Shown here: positions 46,622 to 58,954 of the stretch, piece by piece
Layout of the letters: every line of letters starts with the position of its first letter
How positions within the stretch are numbered: the stretch's first letter is position 1
From: Clarireedia homoeocarpa
Lineage: Eukaryota; Ascomycota; Leotiomycetes; Helotiales; Rutstroemiaceae
Direction of reading: 5' to 3'
Assembly (NCBI GenBank): GCA_001465935.1
Contig: LNKV01000041.1
Span: forward strand, 62,001 to 126,000
DNA: 64,000 bases
The notes under the pieces: model-generated
Told to the model about the DNA's origin: nothing
The model's input: only the letters and a program-made list of their open reading frames with translations
The model's database searches: none
Translations under genes and position numbers: made by a program

Positions 46622-48546
46622 TAAAGAGGTATGGATCAGGTTGAGTGGAATTTCTACGCATGAAGAATCTACATTATTATACCGTGCGGACGATCCTCGA
46701 CGCTGACATTGATCCTGAGCATTGTTACCAATACTAAGGAAAATGAGCTGGTCTATTGTCGCTTATACAAACAGAGCTACCAAGTTGTGAAAATGGATAG
46801 ATGTTTTTCAATCCTCGCAGTCGCTTCTCAATGTCGGGGCGCTATGCATGCTCTCTGGAACAAGCCTCCCCCTCTCAATACCAACACTTAAGTTACTAAG
46901 CCCTGGTAGTTCCATAGAGTAAACATGCCACCAAAAGATGAACAGAGTCACACACATCGCGTACGCATCAAACCATCCGCGCCGACAAAAACCATCAAGT
47001 TTAATTTATTCTCAACGCGGAAACTTAGCATATCTTGGGCACTCTTCGACCTATCTATCGAGGTGGTACCAGATTTCACAGTGACGATTTCCCGGTGTAT
47101 AAATCTATTTTCTACCTCCTACTGGGCCCTGTAAAAAATATGCGAATACGTCTATTTGTCTACGTTCGACTTTATCTTTCCTTTCCTTTGCTTATCCTTG
47201 ACAGATAGATACAAAGACAAGCAGAGAAGCTAAACTGATATCACGTACTTGCCCTTCTAAGAACAAATGAACGATGTCCTGAAATGCTTGCTGTATGAAA
47301 GCTTAACTGACATTAAAGGACATTTCGGCTTGTGTAGCAATTTCATCTCTCTACCCCCGACCCCGACCCACTTAGTTGGATAAGTGAAAGTATATATAAT
47401 ATTTACTTCCGAAACTGTACTTCTAGTCCGTCTTCAGCTCCAGCCCTATCTCCATCTTCAGTTCTGGATGTATAAATAATAAAAGAAAAATATCCCTATA
47501 ACCTTAATGCACTTCTCTACTCTACTCTACACTGTCCTATCGTATCATATTATACTATACTATATCATACATCCCTTCTCCATAATCAACAATCTAATCC
47601 GCAGTCTACCCAACCACAGAACAAGCCAGTCCGTCCTTTCCCCTTCGTTTTACTCGCTAGTCCTCTCTCTCCTCTCTCTCCTCTTCTCTTTCTTTCCTAT
47701 CTTATCTTTTCTAACCTCACATTACTTATCGACCCCACTTCATCTCCCCCCTCCTTATATCTACCTTACCTTTCTTCCTTTAGGCCTTTATTTCCCCAGC
47801 ACGGTATCCCCAATCAAACAAACACATCTTATCAAGTTAATAAGCATCTACCTAATCTCTTCCTTTCTCCCCTCCTCTCTTTCCTTCCCTCGCTCCTCCC
47901 TCTTTCTCTACCCTCGCAAATTAATCAATCAATCAACTCCTCCTCACTTCACTTCTCCTCTCCTATCATCCCTTTTTCTCCTCAAGCACCAAGCACCAAC
48001 CGCCCCCTAAAAATTAGCGAATATCCAAGCTCCCTCCCTAACCCAGCTCTCACCCCTCCTCACCCCTCCTTAAAACTCATCCCCATCCTCTCCCCTCCCC
48101 CACCTCCCTTCACCAATCCAATCCAATTCATCGCATCCCATTCCCAATCCCCCAATCGAACGCCCTCACTACAAGCGAAAAATATCCACATCATATTGCA
48201 TCTATCTCCCATCCCTCCCATCCTATCTCACCCGATATATTATATAACGTTGTACGGTACACCCGAACATAACATAACATAACACAACACCCGACTTATT
48301 TCTTTTCATTCATTCATTTCCCTTCCATTTCCCTCCCTCTCCCTCTCCCCTCCTCTCTTCACCAGCCACACCCACCCCAAATACCCACACACTCAGCAAC
48401 CACACTTATCACGTGATCCATCCATCAATCCATCAAATCCCATCCATCAATCAAGTTAACTATTTAGTTCACCAATCAACATTAACCAAAACCTAACCTA
48501 ACCCAACCTACTCGCAGCAGCAGAATCTTCATACTAAACCTATATA

Positions 48547-48572
48547 CCTCAACCTCAACCTCAACCTCAACC
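48547..48572. repeat. Microsatellite (CTCAAC)n
   Basis: About four perfect copies, directly visible. Confidence 0.85.
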
Positions 48573-48990
48573 AAGTACTCTTAATTAGTACTTTCGTAGC
48601 TTAGTTCAAGTTCTTTCCCCTCCCCTCCCCTCCCCTCATCTCACATACTCACCCACCTACCTACCTACCTCCCCCCTTCACCACAACAAGGCCACCAATA
48701 AAAGTACTGAATAAATAACCTTAGAATTTACAACCAAGTTAAAGAACTAAGATCTCGAGGGCTTATATACATGAGATGTCACGTGTAGTCAAGGCACGTG
48801 CACACTAGGCTGACTAGTTAAGTTAACGGGTGTTTTGGCCTGAGCTTTTAGGAGGAGGCATCTACCAAGTTGAGTTAAGTTGTATGTAGAGAGAAGCACA
48901 GAAAGAAATGGTAATAATATATACACAGTAATCAACACTTTATTTTATTCATCTTATTTCGTCACATCTTGCATTATTCTTTCATGCTAA

Positions 48991-49011
48991 CAATAATAAT
49001 AATAATAATAT
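48991..49011. repeat. Microsatellite (AAT)n
   Basis: Seven AAT units, directly visible. Confidence 0.85.
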
Positions 49012-49252
49012 TGATATCAATCAATAGTTGATTCATTTGAATTCAATAAACCTAACTTAACAGCTTAATACTTGATAATTTAAAGCTATTTATCCTCCAT
49101 CCCCACCCGCCCCTATCACCTACACCTATTAGAGAGCGGTCGGAGTCGGAGTCGGAGTCAGAGTCTTGCAGAAAAATATGCAAGACAACTCAACCGCAAC
49201 TCAACGAACCTCAACCAGCTCGTGCATTCAAACACATGCGCAAAAAACCTTT

Positions 49253-49265
49253 CCCCCCCCCCCCC
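49253..49265. repeat. Poly-C tract
   Basis: Run of 13 C, prone to sequencing length error. Confidence 0.85.
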
Positions 49266-49584
49266 ACCCCATTCAATAAACCACATGCTCCAAAAGTTTC
49301 CAATAGCCTAGCTAGGGAGCGAGCCGAAACAATCAATCAAATCAAAAAGTAAGCAGCAGTAGCAGCAAAGAGGTATCAACCCGAAGATCCCACATCCACA
49401 TCCAAACCACATTAAAATTCAAGAAGCAATCATCCAAAAAAGAAAAGAACATAACTCCCTTGCCTTCCCTTCCCATTCACTTTGACAAGTTTTTACCAAA
49501 CAAAGACGCCGATGCTAATAAGCAGATTTCCCATTCCATTCCATTCCTAGGTCGGAAGGTTGGTATATTTTACATTGTATTCTC

Positions 49585-49624
<40 letters not shown>
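49585..49624. repeat. Microsatellite (CTTT)n
   Basis: About ten CTTT units, ending 64 bp from the stop of the minus-strand Reg1-like gene, so probably within its 3' UTR. Confidence 0.9.
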
Positions 49625-49625
<1 letters not shown>

Positions 49626-49688
49626 GCCATTTCGATATTTCTCAGATTTTGTGTATTGTATGGTATAAGGTATAGTATAGTGTCTCGT

Positions 49689-51093
49689 TTAATAAATAGA
49701 CATCGACATCGATTTCGTCGTCGGCCTAACATCCAATCCGATCATCGACGACTCCCACTCATCGTCATCATCGCCACTATTCGCATTTGTATACTCGGTG
49801 TAATCGAATCCCGGTTGAGCAAAGTAATCATACGAGGTTAATGAATACTTGAGGTTTGCGACGGCATTGGTAAGATCGGTTATTTCGCGGACGGGTTTGA
49901 GCGAAGTGCTGGATAGCTTGGCGACGATAGGCGGTGTGCTTATTGAAGGAGACTTGGGCTCAAAGGCTTTGGGGATGTCTTCTAGAATGGCGGATTCGCC
50001 TTTGGAGATAGTGGGTACGCATTCTTCCGGGATGGTATTGACGGAGATGAATTGTTCCACTTGATCGTGGAAGCGGACGCACTTTCGTGATAAATTTGAG
50101 GATGGAGATGATCTGCCGGATAAGGATGGTGAAGGAGAATCTTGTGTTCTTGATGAGGTTATGGCAGATGAGGAACGTTTGAGGAGGATGTCGGATACCA
50201 TTCGTCGTTTTAGGATGGGCTTAACATCTGTGCAGGATACCGATCTCGATAATTGTCTCCGATGACTTGACGATTCCGACGACGAAGATGCACATTTGAA
50301 TTCCGACCCGGCCTTGTGTAGAGGGCCATATAACCAAGTTGTATCGCAATCCTTCATCCTATTTGACAGTTAGCGACTCGAGAGGGAAAAATGAAGAATA
50401 ATAGTTAGTGAATGCATACCAGTCGACAGTCTCCGGCGCAATCGTCTTCAAGTTCGATCGCTTCTTCGCCCAACATCTCCACGAGGCATTCTCTAATCGC
50501 CGGCTGTTCTCGTATGCGCTGCGATTCGATTGCACGTACTTCCACGACGACCATAAATCCTCTTCGGGCCAGTCGTGTGCCAAATAATCCACATGATGCG
50601 AAGGCTGCACCCGCACCGCCGTATCATCCAGCGTCTCTGTGATATCGCATGGCTCGAGGTAATCCAGACTGTCCAGCGAATCCAGCGTATCCATAGGCGA
50701 AGTAATTAATGATGGGCTGCTGCATAACGATTCGTCGTCTTCGAGGTACTCGGGCTGTAACGTGGGGGATTGCATGTAGTATTCGACTTGTTCGTCATAT
50801 ATCCTCTTATCATCCAGCTCGGCTTCTTGGCTGGGTGAGTGCGGGTCGTCGTACGAGGGAAACTCTATCTCGTCTTCTTCTCCTTCCGATTCCAGACAGA
50901 ATACTCGCAGGGATGATATCTGTGGTTGGTGAATAATGCGCGGTGCTACGTCAACTACCTCGAAATTGTCCACCCACTCGAAGTATTCGTCTTCCCGTGA
51001 GAGATCCATCTTTCTGTTGGGTTCTGTGGTGGTGGTGGTGGTGGAGGTGAAAGTGTTGGGGAAGCTGAAGCTGTTTTTCGATATCCAACTCAT
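49689..51093 (-). CDS. DUF1752 protein, Reg1/Hex2-like protein phosphatase 1 regulator
   Basis: Probable regulatory subunit of type 1 phosphatase in glucose/nutrient signalling. Two exons (51093-50420, 50358-49689; 61-nt intron GTATGC..AAATAG), 447 aa from MSWISKN; a start at 51009 (MDLSREDEYF) would give 419 aa. An acidic N-terminal half contains EYFEWVDNFEVVDVAP. The DUF1752 motif straddles the intron: ASWRCWAKKRSNLKTIAPE, then DWMKDCDTTWLYGPL. Downstream are KPILKRRMVSDILL and KCVRFHDQVEQFISV, an RVxF-type phosphatase docking motif of the form seen in Reg1. The remainder is Ser-rich and probably disordered. The same DUF1752 motif occurs at the N-terminus of AreA, but no GATA finger is present here. 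The Reg1 link is inference from two motifs. Confidence 0.82.
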
Positions 51094-51542
51094 ATGTAAC
51101 CTTGCAGGATTGCAACGAAGGAAGTGCGAAGTAGGTGAGTAGATAAAGCGTTTCGGTTTCTTGCGAGTATAAACCGAGAAGTACAAGTCGGATAGAAAGA
51201 GAACATGGAATGGGTAAGTTGGCAATATAAGTAATAAAGTAATTTCAATTTCCCACTTTCCCTTTCGATTTGTTACTAAAATGCTCGGTTCGGTACTGCA
51301 CTCTCAACAGTTCCGAGCTGGAATTTTTGGAGATTTTTTGACACAGTGCGCGGGATCGCAGCGCAACCTCACACAAGCGGGCCCAAAAGTGGAGTTTGCG
51401 GGATAGTCGTGGAATAGGTGTTTTGTGCGTGGAACTGGCGGGTGACTTTGCGTAAATGGGGATAGAAATTGTTGGTAGTAAGTTGTAAGGTGTAAGTAAG
51501 GTGTAAGTTGCAAGTCGTCGTACGGTATGAAGATGCTGTAAG

Positions 51543-51610
51543 ATGTGTAGTTGTGTAGTTGTGTAGTTGTATACTCGTATAGCGGTATAGTGGTATAGTT
51601 GTATAGTTGC
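51543..51610. repeat. Tandem repeat (TGTAGTTG)n with derivatives
   Basis: Three TGTGTAGT-type units followed by variant GTATAGTT/GGTATAGT units. Confidence 0.8.
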
Positions 51611-53530
51611 AAGAAAAGTAAGATAAAGTGCCTGCCTTCTTTGTGGATATTCCTGCCAAGTCCTCGCACTTGATCGTCTTTTGGATGATCGCAACGATAC
51701 CAGATATGATACAAGTATCTGGTATGTGTGAGTGTGAGCTGGGTATGGCGGATGCTGTATGGATGCTGTATGGATATGGATAGAATCTTTTCGTGAGAGT
51801 GGAGCCGCCGACCAAAAATGTTGGGAAATGAAATTCTGGGGAAGTGGATAGCAATTTGCAAGTAGAATGCGAATGGAATGCAAGGGATGGGGGAAGGACT
51901 GGGAGATATATGAATGGTTGCAGCGTAGGTTGCAGCTCAAGTCAACGTGTGGCTTAATCCATTCCTATGCTTATACAACTACAGTATGCATGCCTCTTAT
52001 TCTGGTGGTGCCGTTGGAAAACATTCATCCGCCGCCGCTGATGATGCGAGAGATGAGCTATTCCCGTGCAACAACAGTGCTTGGTACCGTTTCCTGCTAC
52101 CTGGCACGCCTCGCAGGCTAAGAGCCAGTCGGTAAGGACGAAGGTGGGAGTTAGGGGCGGATGAATGGTTAAGGGTCAAGGCAAGGCAAGGTAAGCCATC
52201 CGATCCCATGTCTTCCATCCCCCGTACCTATTCCAGCACCTGGCAAGACGGGGATGGAAATCCTTCAAGCTCACAAAGCCATTACGAAAGTACTATCCAG
52301 CTATTCGACATCGGGTCCATCTATTCGTTCATCTATTCGGCTCTGTAGCTCGTCCTTTCTTACTCCTTGTTTTAGCTCTGCGCCACTTAACGAGGCAGAC
52401 CATTCTACAGTAAGAGAGCTCGCTTTTGCGAAACCAAGAGTCACTTCTTATCCTCTTTCTGACTGTACGTGTGGTCATCCGAAGCATCAGGACGAGAGGT
52501 TGACAAATAAGTACGCGTTTCCTTTTTTTACTCCCGAAAGTACTACTTACTGTTAGGTAGGTCCTTCGTAGCTGGTTTTGCGCTTATAACTACAGAGTAT
52601 AATATAAACACGCTGGTCTCTGAATGGTTGATCATTTACGGAATTCGGTGACATTTTATCCGGGGAATTCTATCGAACACGATTCCTCGGTGGTTTTTAT
52701 GCATGATTCCTGGTACGCATGTGTGCTTCACACCTTGACTGACGGTCTGACTGATACGGACATCCACTAGCAAGCCAAGGTCGAAGGGAGGGTAACATTT
52801 TGCGGCGCTGCTCTGCGCACTATCCTCATCCGGCCTTGTTCTCTTCTCTTCTCTTCTTATTCTCTTCTCTGCTCCACTTATATCTACCAAGTCCGCAATG
52901 TCAATGCGATCTGTTGCGATGTCAGAGCTGGGAACATAGACTCTCTTCCCACTGGCACGCTCTCAATCTATCAATCCATCGTCCTAGGCTTTTTACAGTC
53001 TACATTGACTTTGGTATGAGCTCCTTGGTGTCCAGACAGCTCTACCTCTATCCTCCCCCTTCTTATCTTTAAATCGCCGAAAAACATACAAAGTACTGTA
53101 TGCTACTGCACCTAGGTTGCATGCACGATGATAACACTACGATAAAGATACAGCGAGAGTGTATACCAGGTATCTTCCCATCCCCTAGTTCTTCTCTCTA
53201 ATCACCTTCTCGTCCGAGTACTGATAGCATCGTCCATCTCGGATCCCCGAAGAGACTACGGACCAGACTAGCCGTATCCTGGGTGACCTAAAGAATGTAC
53301 AGATCCGCGCACGTGACCGGAATGTTTCCGCTAACTCAATTCTCGGGCCTCGGCTGGTTCGGTGACCGAGCAAAGGGGAAACGCCTTTCCGCAAGGGTTT
53401 CATAACTTAGCTGTTTGGACCGTTTTCTTAGTCTTCAGCCTCTAACATCGAGGAACTTTACAGAGTCATGGAGCTCGGAATGCACTCATGTCATTGAATA
53501 AAGACGTCGTGATCAATGTAGAGGCTTGCG

Positions 53531-53549
53531 GTTATGTTATGTTATGTTA
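53531..53549. repeat. Microsatellite (GTTAT)n
   Basis: Nearly four GTTAT units; the same motif recurs briefly near 58016-58026. Confidence 0.8.
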
Positions 53550-56500
53550 TGACTTCTAGAAGGTATGTTCTATTCTTGCTTGCTATACGTGCGTGCCCTG
53601 CTGGCATGCTATACTAACCCGCACTTCCCCAACGGAATCCCGGCTCATTTTTTCCATTTATACTTACAGCGAATGCCCCCACCGGGTTCCCGTTCAATTG
53701 ATCTTTCGACGAGCAGTATTAAGACAAAGTTAATCCGAGGTTTCTCCGTCATCAATTAGTGTTTGAGAAGATCAAGTTCATGAGGTTACCCACAGATCAC
53801 ACGAGCTCTGTCCCTCGTGTGAAAGATATCGCGACATCAAAGTCAATTCCCACTTCGTATCCGCTATGACACCTCTGAGGGAGGAAAGGAAACGGAAACA
53901 AGCCCCAAACATTTTCTTAGATCCAAACCACACATACTCGAAATCTTAGACTGTCTTTCCCGCACGCACGAACGAACCGAAGAACGAATTTGGCAGAGAG
54001 AACCTTCTCAAGCTCTCTTCTATGCGGCATTCAAGTGGTTAGACTTTCGATAGTCAATTAGGGAAGCTCTTAGACGGATCGTGCTTAGAACTTGGCTCCC
54101 GTCGGCTATCTTCTCCCTATGCACGTGCGAGTGCTTGGTGTTTTTTCCCCTTTCGTAACCGTATCTCTGGATGTTGGTGACCTAGTGTCCGAGACCTAGC
54201 TCCCGAGTCCAAGCTACTGGGTGTTGTATTATATATTCAGGACTTGGGATTGGGGATGTCCATCTACGGATTACTTCCTTGCTTGCTTGCATGAAACTTC
54301 AATACACATCCGTCGGACACATGGCAAGAGAAGCCTCTTAGCTCATCGCACGTTTCATCTCTTCTTCTGTGTTACTGATCCTAATTTCAGTCATCTATGT
54401 GCTGTATTCCAAGTTTTCCAAACAGGCTTTGGGGGAAAAGGCATGAAAGTCTCATCGTCATGTTGAACTGTTTTTCCATCCGCCTTTCGGCCGCCGAACT
54501 CTCTGTTAGAAAGTTCATACGTAGACGGCATTAAGCCAGATTGTTCTTCGCTCGTCGGTATCCGGCTCCCGTGTGGAAAGATCTGGCCAATTATTTCGCG
54601 CTGTTTTCATCGTAGATCCCTTCCTCAAAGCGCTTTCTAGCTTCACTACTTAACTACACTTATTCCCTCTGCTTTAAGATCCATGCATGCGCTTGGAATC
54701 ATTATTTTGACCTTCCAACGCATCCCGTTGGCATTCCATGCATCCTTACATCTTGGGCTGTTCGTTGTCCATGTCCACACGATCTAGAAATTTGTAAAAA
54801 TGTAGAGCTGGTCGTAGGTTGTACCAGTTTTTCCAGTGAGACTCACGTGCTGTGTGCGGATGTATCCCGCTGTCTTTTCTTGGCGATCTATTTCATGCAA
54901 TGTGTGAGATCTTAGGGCACCGCTTTCGATAGGCAGATGCGTTTATTGGGGCCGGCCATACCTACATCGTTTATTTCCTGCACGACACGACATTCGGTTT
55001 TTTGGATAATGATGTCGTTGGTGGGTCATCACTGTTTCCGATATCTGTCTTGCTTGACTCTGCTATTCGACAAATAACGTACCAACACAAATACTAAGTC
55101 GGTGCCGTTCCTGCCGAAACATCGTCAGCAAAGGAAGCTTGGACCTCTTTATCTGGATCACATGGTCTGGCATACAGTACACCAGTGATTTAAAAAGCTA
55201 TTTCGCCTCGTATTTTCGAACACTTCATGATCGTCACTGCAAGGCACAAATTTCGACATTGATGCTTTTCGCTGCGGAACTACACCGCTTTGGGAAATCT
55301 TAGTCCATGGGGTCAAGCGGCTTACAGGGTGGTCGGTGCTGAATAAGTATTTGTTCACTGAATAGCTTCATATGAGGTGGAGCTTACTGTACGTGTATTA
55401 TGAAAGGAAAATCCTGCGCTGTAACTATGTCGAGTATTCTCATGGATGACTTGTAGTCACTCTCTACCTGCCTAGAGCTCAATGTAACGCCAGTAGCCTC
55501 TTTTTTTCGCTCTCCTGGTAGGTGGGAAATCTATTGATTCTACTTGCTCTTTTCCTTCCCTAAGCCTCTGGTCTTCGATCACGTTCTGGCCCCCAAATAC
55601 TGTTATGCGCTTCATGCAATTGACGGAAACACATGTCAGACACCCACATACCTCAATATTATTCTCTTCTTTGTTACCTTCTTGCTTAGATTAAGCGCTT
55701 TTCGGCTTATGTTTTTCCTATTATCTACTGATACTACCTACTCTGGTTAATCTTCCCCCCCTTCGTTTGTTTCATCCCCCTCCATGTCTTCTCGCTTCTT
55801 CAGATCCTTTTCCAGTCCCATTCGTCTTTACATTCCTCGACGCGATATCCTCCACCAAATCAAGTCCTCAGCTACGTAATCAAGCGCTAACCACGCGCTC
55901 CTAGGTTCGTTTTCGGCTTTCGGCTAGGTTTAGTGATGATTTGGGTATTGATGTGCATCCTTCACATGGTGTCTAAGGAGAGCAAGCAAAGTCGGCAAAC
56001 CAAGCGATTTCTCCTTACTTGAGGGGATCTCCAACTTGATCCGTCTAAATGCACTTCATGCTTCTGTCAAGGCTAGAGTGCGGGTACGCTAAGATTACAT
56101 ATTATATTGATATCGTATGCTGGCTGGTAGTTCCAGAATTTTCCCTCGGGAATCCAATAGTTGCAGGATATTCACTTCTACAGCCGCGCTTTGAAACATT
56201 ATATCATATTACTCGGCACATTACAGCAAATAAGTATGCTCTACAACTTTTCACTTTGCAAGTTTGGCATGTGAGCATGCATGAGTAGTAGACGAAGCTG
56301 GCAAGTTAATAAAGCACCGCTGACTACATAACATCCACCGAAATTTTATCCCGTTGATCCAGCATGCATGTGTTTCTTCCTTTATTTCCTTGCAAGCCAT
56401 CGTATGCCCCTGTGAGCATGCATTTGATGTTTCGCCGCATAACGCCAGCGTGGTAAACCCCAGTCCATGTAAACACGTTTCTCGTTATGGATACGAGCAA

Positions 56501-58138
56501 GCCAGGGATGTCTTCTGCTGCGGCTTACTGCATGTTTCTACAAGATTTGGCTGTCTCGTCTCAGGTTCTTTGTAGAGAAGCCAGATGACTCCCGCTTCTG
56601 TTTATTTCCATTCCTTCCTTCGCTTGTTCCTTCGCTCATCTCATCCATCTATCACATCCATTCATTCATTCACCTATTACCTTGCTCAAACAGCCTTCCC
56701 TTAATCAAACGCATGTATCCCTGCTTCTCAGCACTTATCCCGAGACACTAATTACATGGACATACTACTGGGTAAGTTATGGGTATACCAAAATATTCTG
56801 ATCTGATATAACGCCGAGCATGCGCATTGGGCTTTTCACATGCTTCCTCACTTGTACACTTCTGGTATGTACAGTATTGTGTCTACTAGCCAAGTAGCTA
56901 GGTCGGCTAAGTGGTCAGTCAGTACTTTCCGAATACTTAAATGGAGTCGGGGGGTAAGGCGAGAGGTAGGGGGTAATGTATGATCCACTACGTCTATCAA
57001 ATACCTATCTATCTATTCATCTATTCTTCAAACCCATTTATACAAACATCGTCGTAGATACCTAAAATTTCACTCTTTCCCTCACCCGTTCATTCCTCCC
57101 GAAAATTCCAATTCTTACGATGACTCCTCTTCCCTTGCACTCATTCCACAACACAGCACAGCATAGCACATACATTCTAGGCACCCCACCTCACCCACTT
57201 TATCCCCACCCCACCTCACAGGACCATGTACTCGTAACGTCGGGTTATCTGATGTTCCTCCACCCTTGCTCGATCTTACCCACATTGCTCGGTACTCGCT
57301 TATGTATCTCCCCCTGCGCCATGCCATGCCACGACGTAAGCGAATACCGACGGATGGGCGACGAGCTAGCCAGCTACCTTGCATGCCATGCGCGAGCCCC
57401 GATGACCATTTTTCTTTTGTTTCGTTTTTATTTTTATACATCCTGTACCATACCGTGCCGTACCTTGCATATCATACGGTACCATACCATGCCCACGATG
57501 AGAATGCGTGAGGACAAGGATGGCGGGTGTGCGAGGCGAATGCCGATCGATGCACATGCATGCATGGCAGATTAGCATGCTTTAGTTACAGCCTTTTCCT
57601 TGTGTCCCATGTGCGAGAGGCGTGCAAAGGTGGAGTAGAGTGTAACGTTAAGCGAATCCCGATGGGATGGGATGTTTATTTTGGTTTCGGTTTTTTGGAT
57701 TTTCGGGGAGGGGGGGGAGATCAGATGACATGACATGAGAAGCGTAGAGTGGCAGTGTTGATAGCAGCAGTGATTTCGGTTCTGCTTTACTTAAGTTATT
57801 GATTCGGTTTTGTTTTTGAAATTGAGCTCTACAGTCGAGTGAGTGAGTGATCTTGTTGTGTGTGTATGTGTGTAGATGTATACGTTTACATACGAACAGG
57901 CGTGTCGGGGGGGGGAGGAGGAAAGGTCTTGCGTTAAGTTAACCACAGGATCTGGGTTTTAGTAGTCTACGAGTCGCTGCGATGCTCTGTTCTTCTCTCT
58001 GCTTTGCTCTTTCTTGTTATGTTATGTTCCGTGCTTTAGTATATGTAGTGTATTTCTCCTACTCCCCCAAGGCCGCGCGGCGTGGACTCTATGCTCTGGG
58101 TTTTCGAGGGTTGCTCCCCTTCTTTTTCCTTTACCTAC

Positions 58139-58158
58139 CTCTCTCTCTCTCTCTCTCG
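58139..58158. repeat. Microsatellite (CT)n
   Basis: About nine to ten CT units followed by CGCTCGCTC. Confidence 0.85.
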
Positions 58159-58954
58159 CTCGCTCTTGCTGTAGCCTGTGCATACGAGCGTATTGCACTA
58201 CTATCATCATTGCAGCAAGTACTCATTTCTAACGCCTAGCCCCTCCTATCGTTATCAATATCCCATCTAACCCGCAGTCCTTAAATGCGGTAGAGGGTGG
58301 AGGATGAGTACACGCCTTTCACGCTCTCTTGTCTCTTCAAATCATCTGCTTTTTCTTTGCAATTTGGATAAATATGAGTTGATTACTCAATCATTAACAA
58401 ACTCGCTGTTTTTTCTTTCTTTTTTCTTCATCAGGAGTTCAACTTGTCAAGTGAAGGACGGACTTCAAACTCGTGTTACAGTAGTTGGGTTGACTGGTCG
58501 AGAAAGTGATACGTTTGTTCTTTTTCTTTCGTTCCTTAGCTACTTGGTGAAGATAAGTTGCAACTACCGTACCTCCAAGTTGGGATAGTCTTTGCGCTAA
58601 AGGGAGTGTTTTATATAGTGTATAAATACGGAGTATGTATTCGGTGAGTTTGTTGTGGTGGTGGTCGGAATAAGGTTTAATCCAGGATTACACAAGGGGG
58701 TTGGATGGATTACGGATCGACATTGATGTTGAATTCTTGTTTTGCTTCTCTTATTTACTTGGGCAGTTCGAATCCTTACATACGAAGTATAATAGCTGAT
58801 TTTAACTTATTTCTTTATCACTTAAGCATAAGCTCTGCTGGAGAAGAAAGTAGTAATGATTTGCACTCGAATTGGCTAATGTTACTGCATCGCTATCAAG
58901 TTAAGATCGAATATATTGGTCTATAGCACATTCTTCATTCCTGCAAGTGTAGCC

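Larger units (their letters stand above)
46622..49688. other. 3-kb gene-free stretch, plus-strand pyrimidine-rich
   Basis: No credible coding frame. 47500-48700 is very C/T-rich on the plus strand, with many CTCCCC and CATCAATC blocks. CACGTG occurs near 48410, 48785 and 48798. Simple repeats are listed separately. A 167-codon frame at 47507 is low-complexity Leu/Ser and not believed. Confidence 0.5.
51094..58954. other. 7.9-kb gene-poor region upstream of the Reg1-like gene
   Basis: The longest gene-free stretch in the window. No frame shows family sequence or plausible splicing. Composition is not extremely A+T-rich, so it does not look like RIP-decayed transposon. It has recurring TGCATGC-type palindromes, microsatellites at 51543-51610, 53531-53549 and 58139-58158, and plus-strand pyrimidine tracts. 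It may be a long regulatory region or hold non-coding transcripts; nothing fixes this. Confidence 0.5.

Noticed and set aside
47507..48010. 167-codon frame rich in Leu, Ser and Pro
   Set aside because: Product of the pyrimidine-rich composition; no domain and no codon signature of a real gene.
49689..51093. AreA-type GATA factor, because of DUF1752
   Set aside because: No GATA zinc finger is encoded; the RVxF-like motif fits a phosphatase regulator better.
57120..57575. 151-codon frame in the gene-poor region
   Set aside because: Composed of His/Pro/Thr-rich sequence from simple repeats, overlapped by other frames; no support.
58755..58800. GTTCGAATCC resembling a tRNA B box
   Set aside because: The surrounding sequence cannot form the acceptor, D or anticodon arms.
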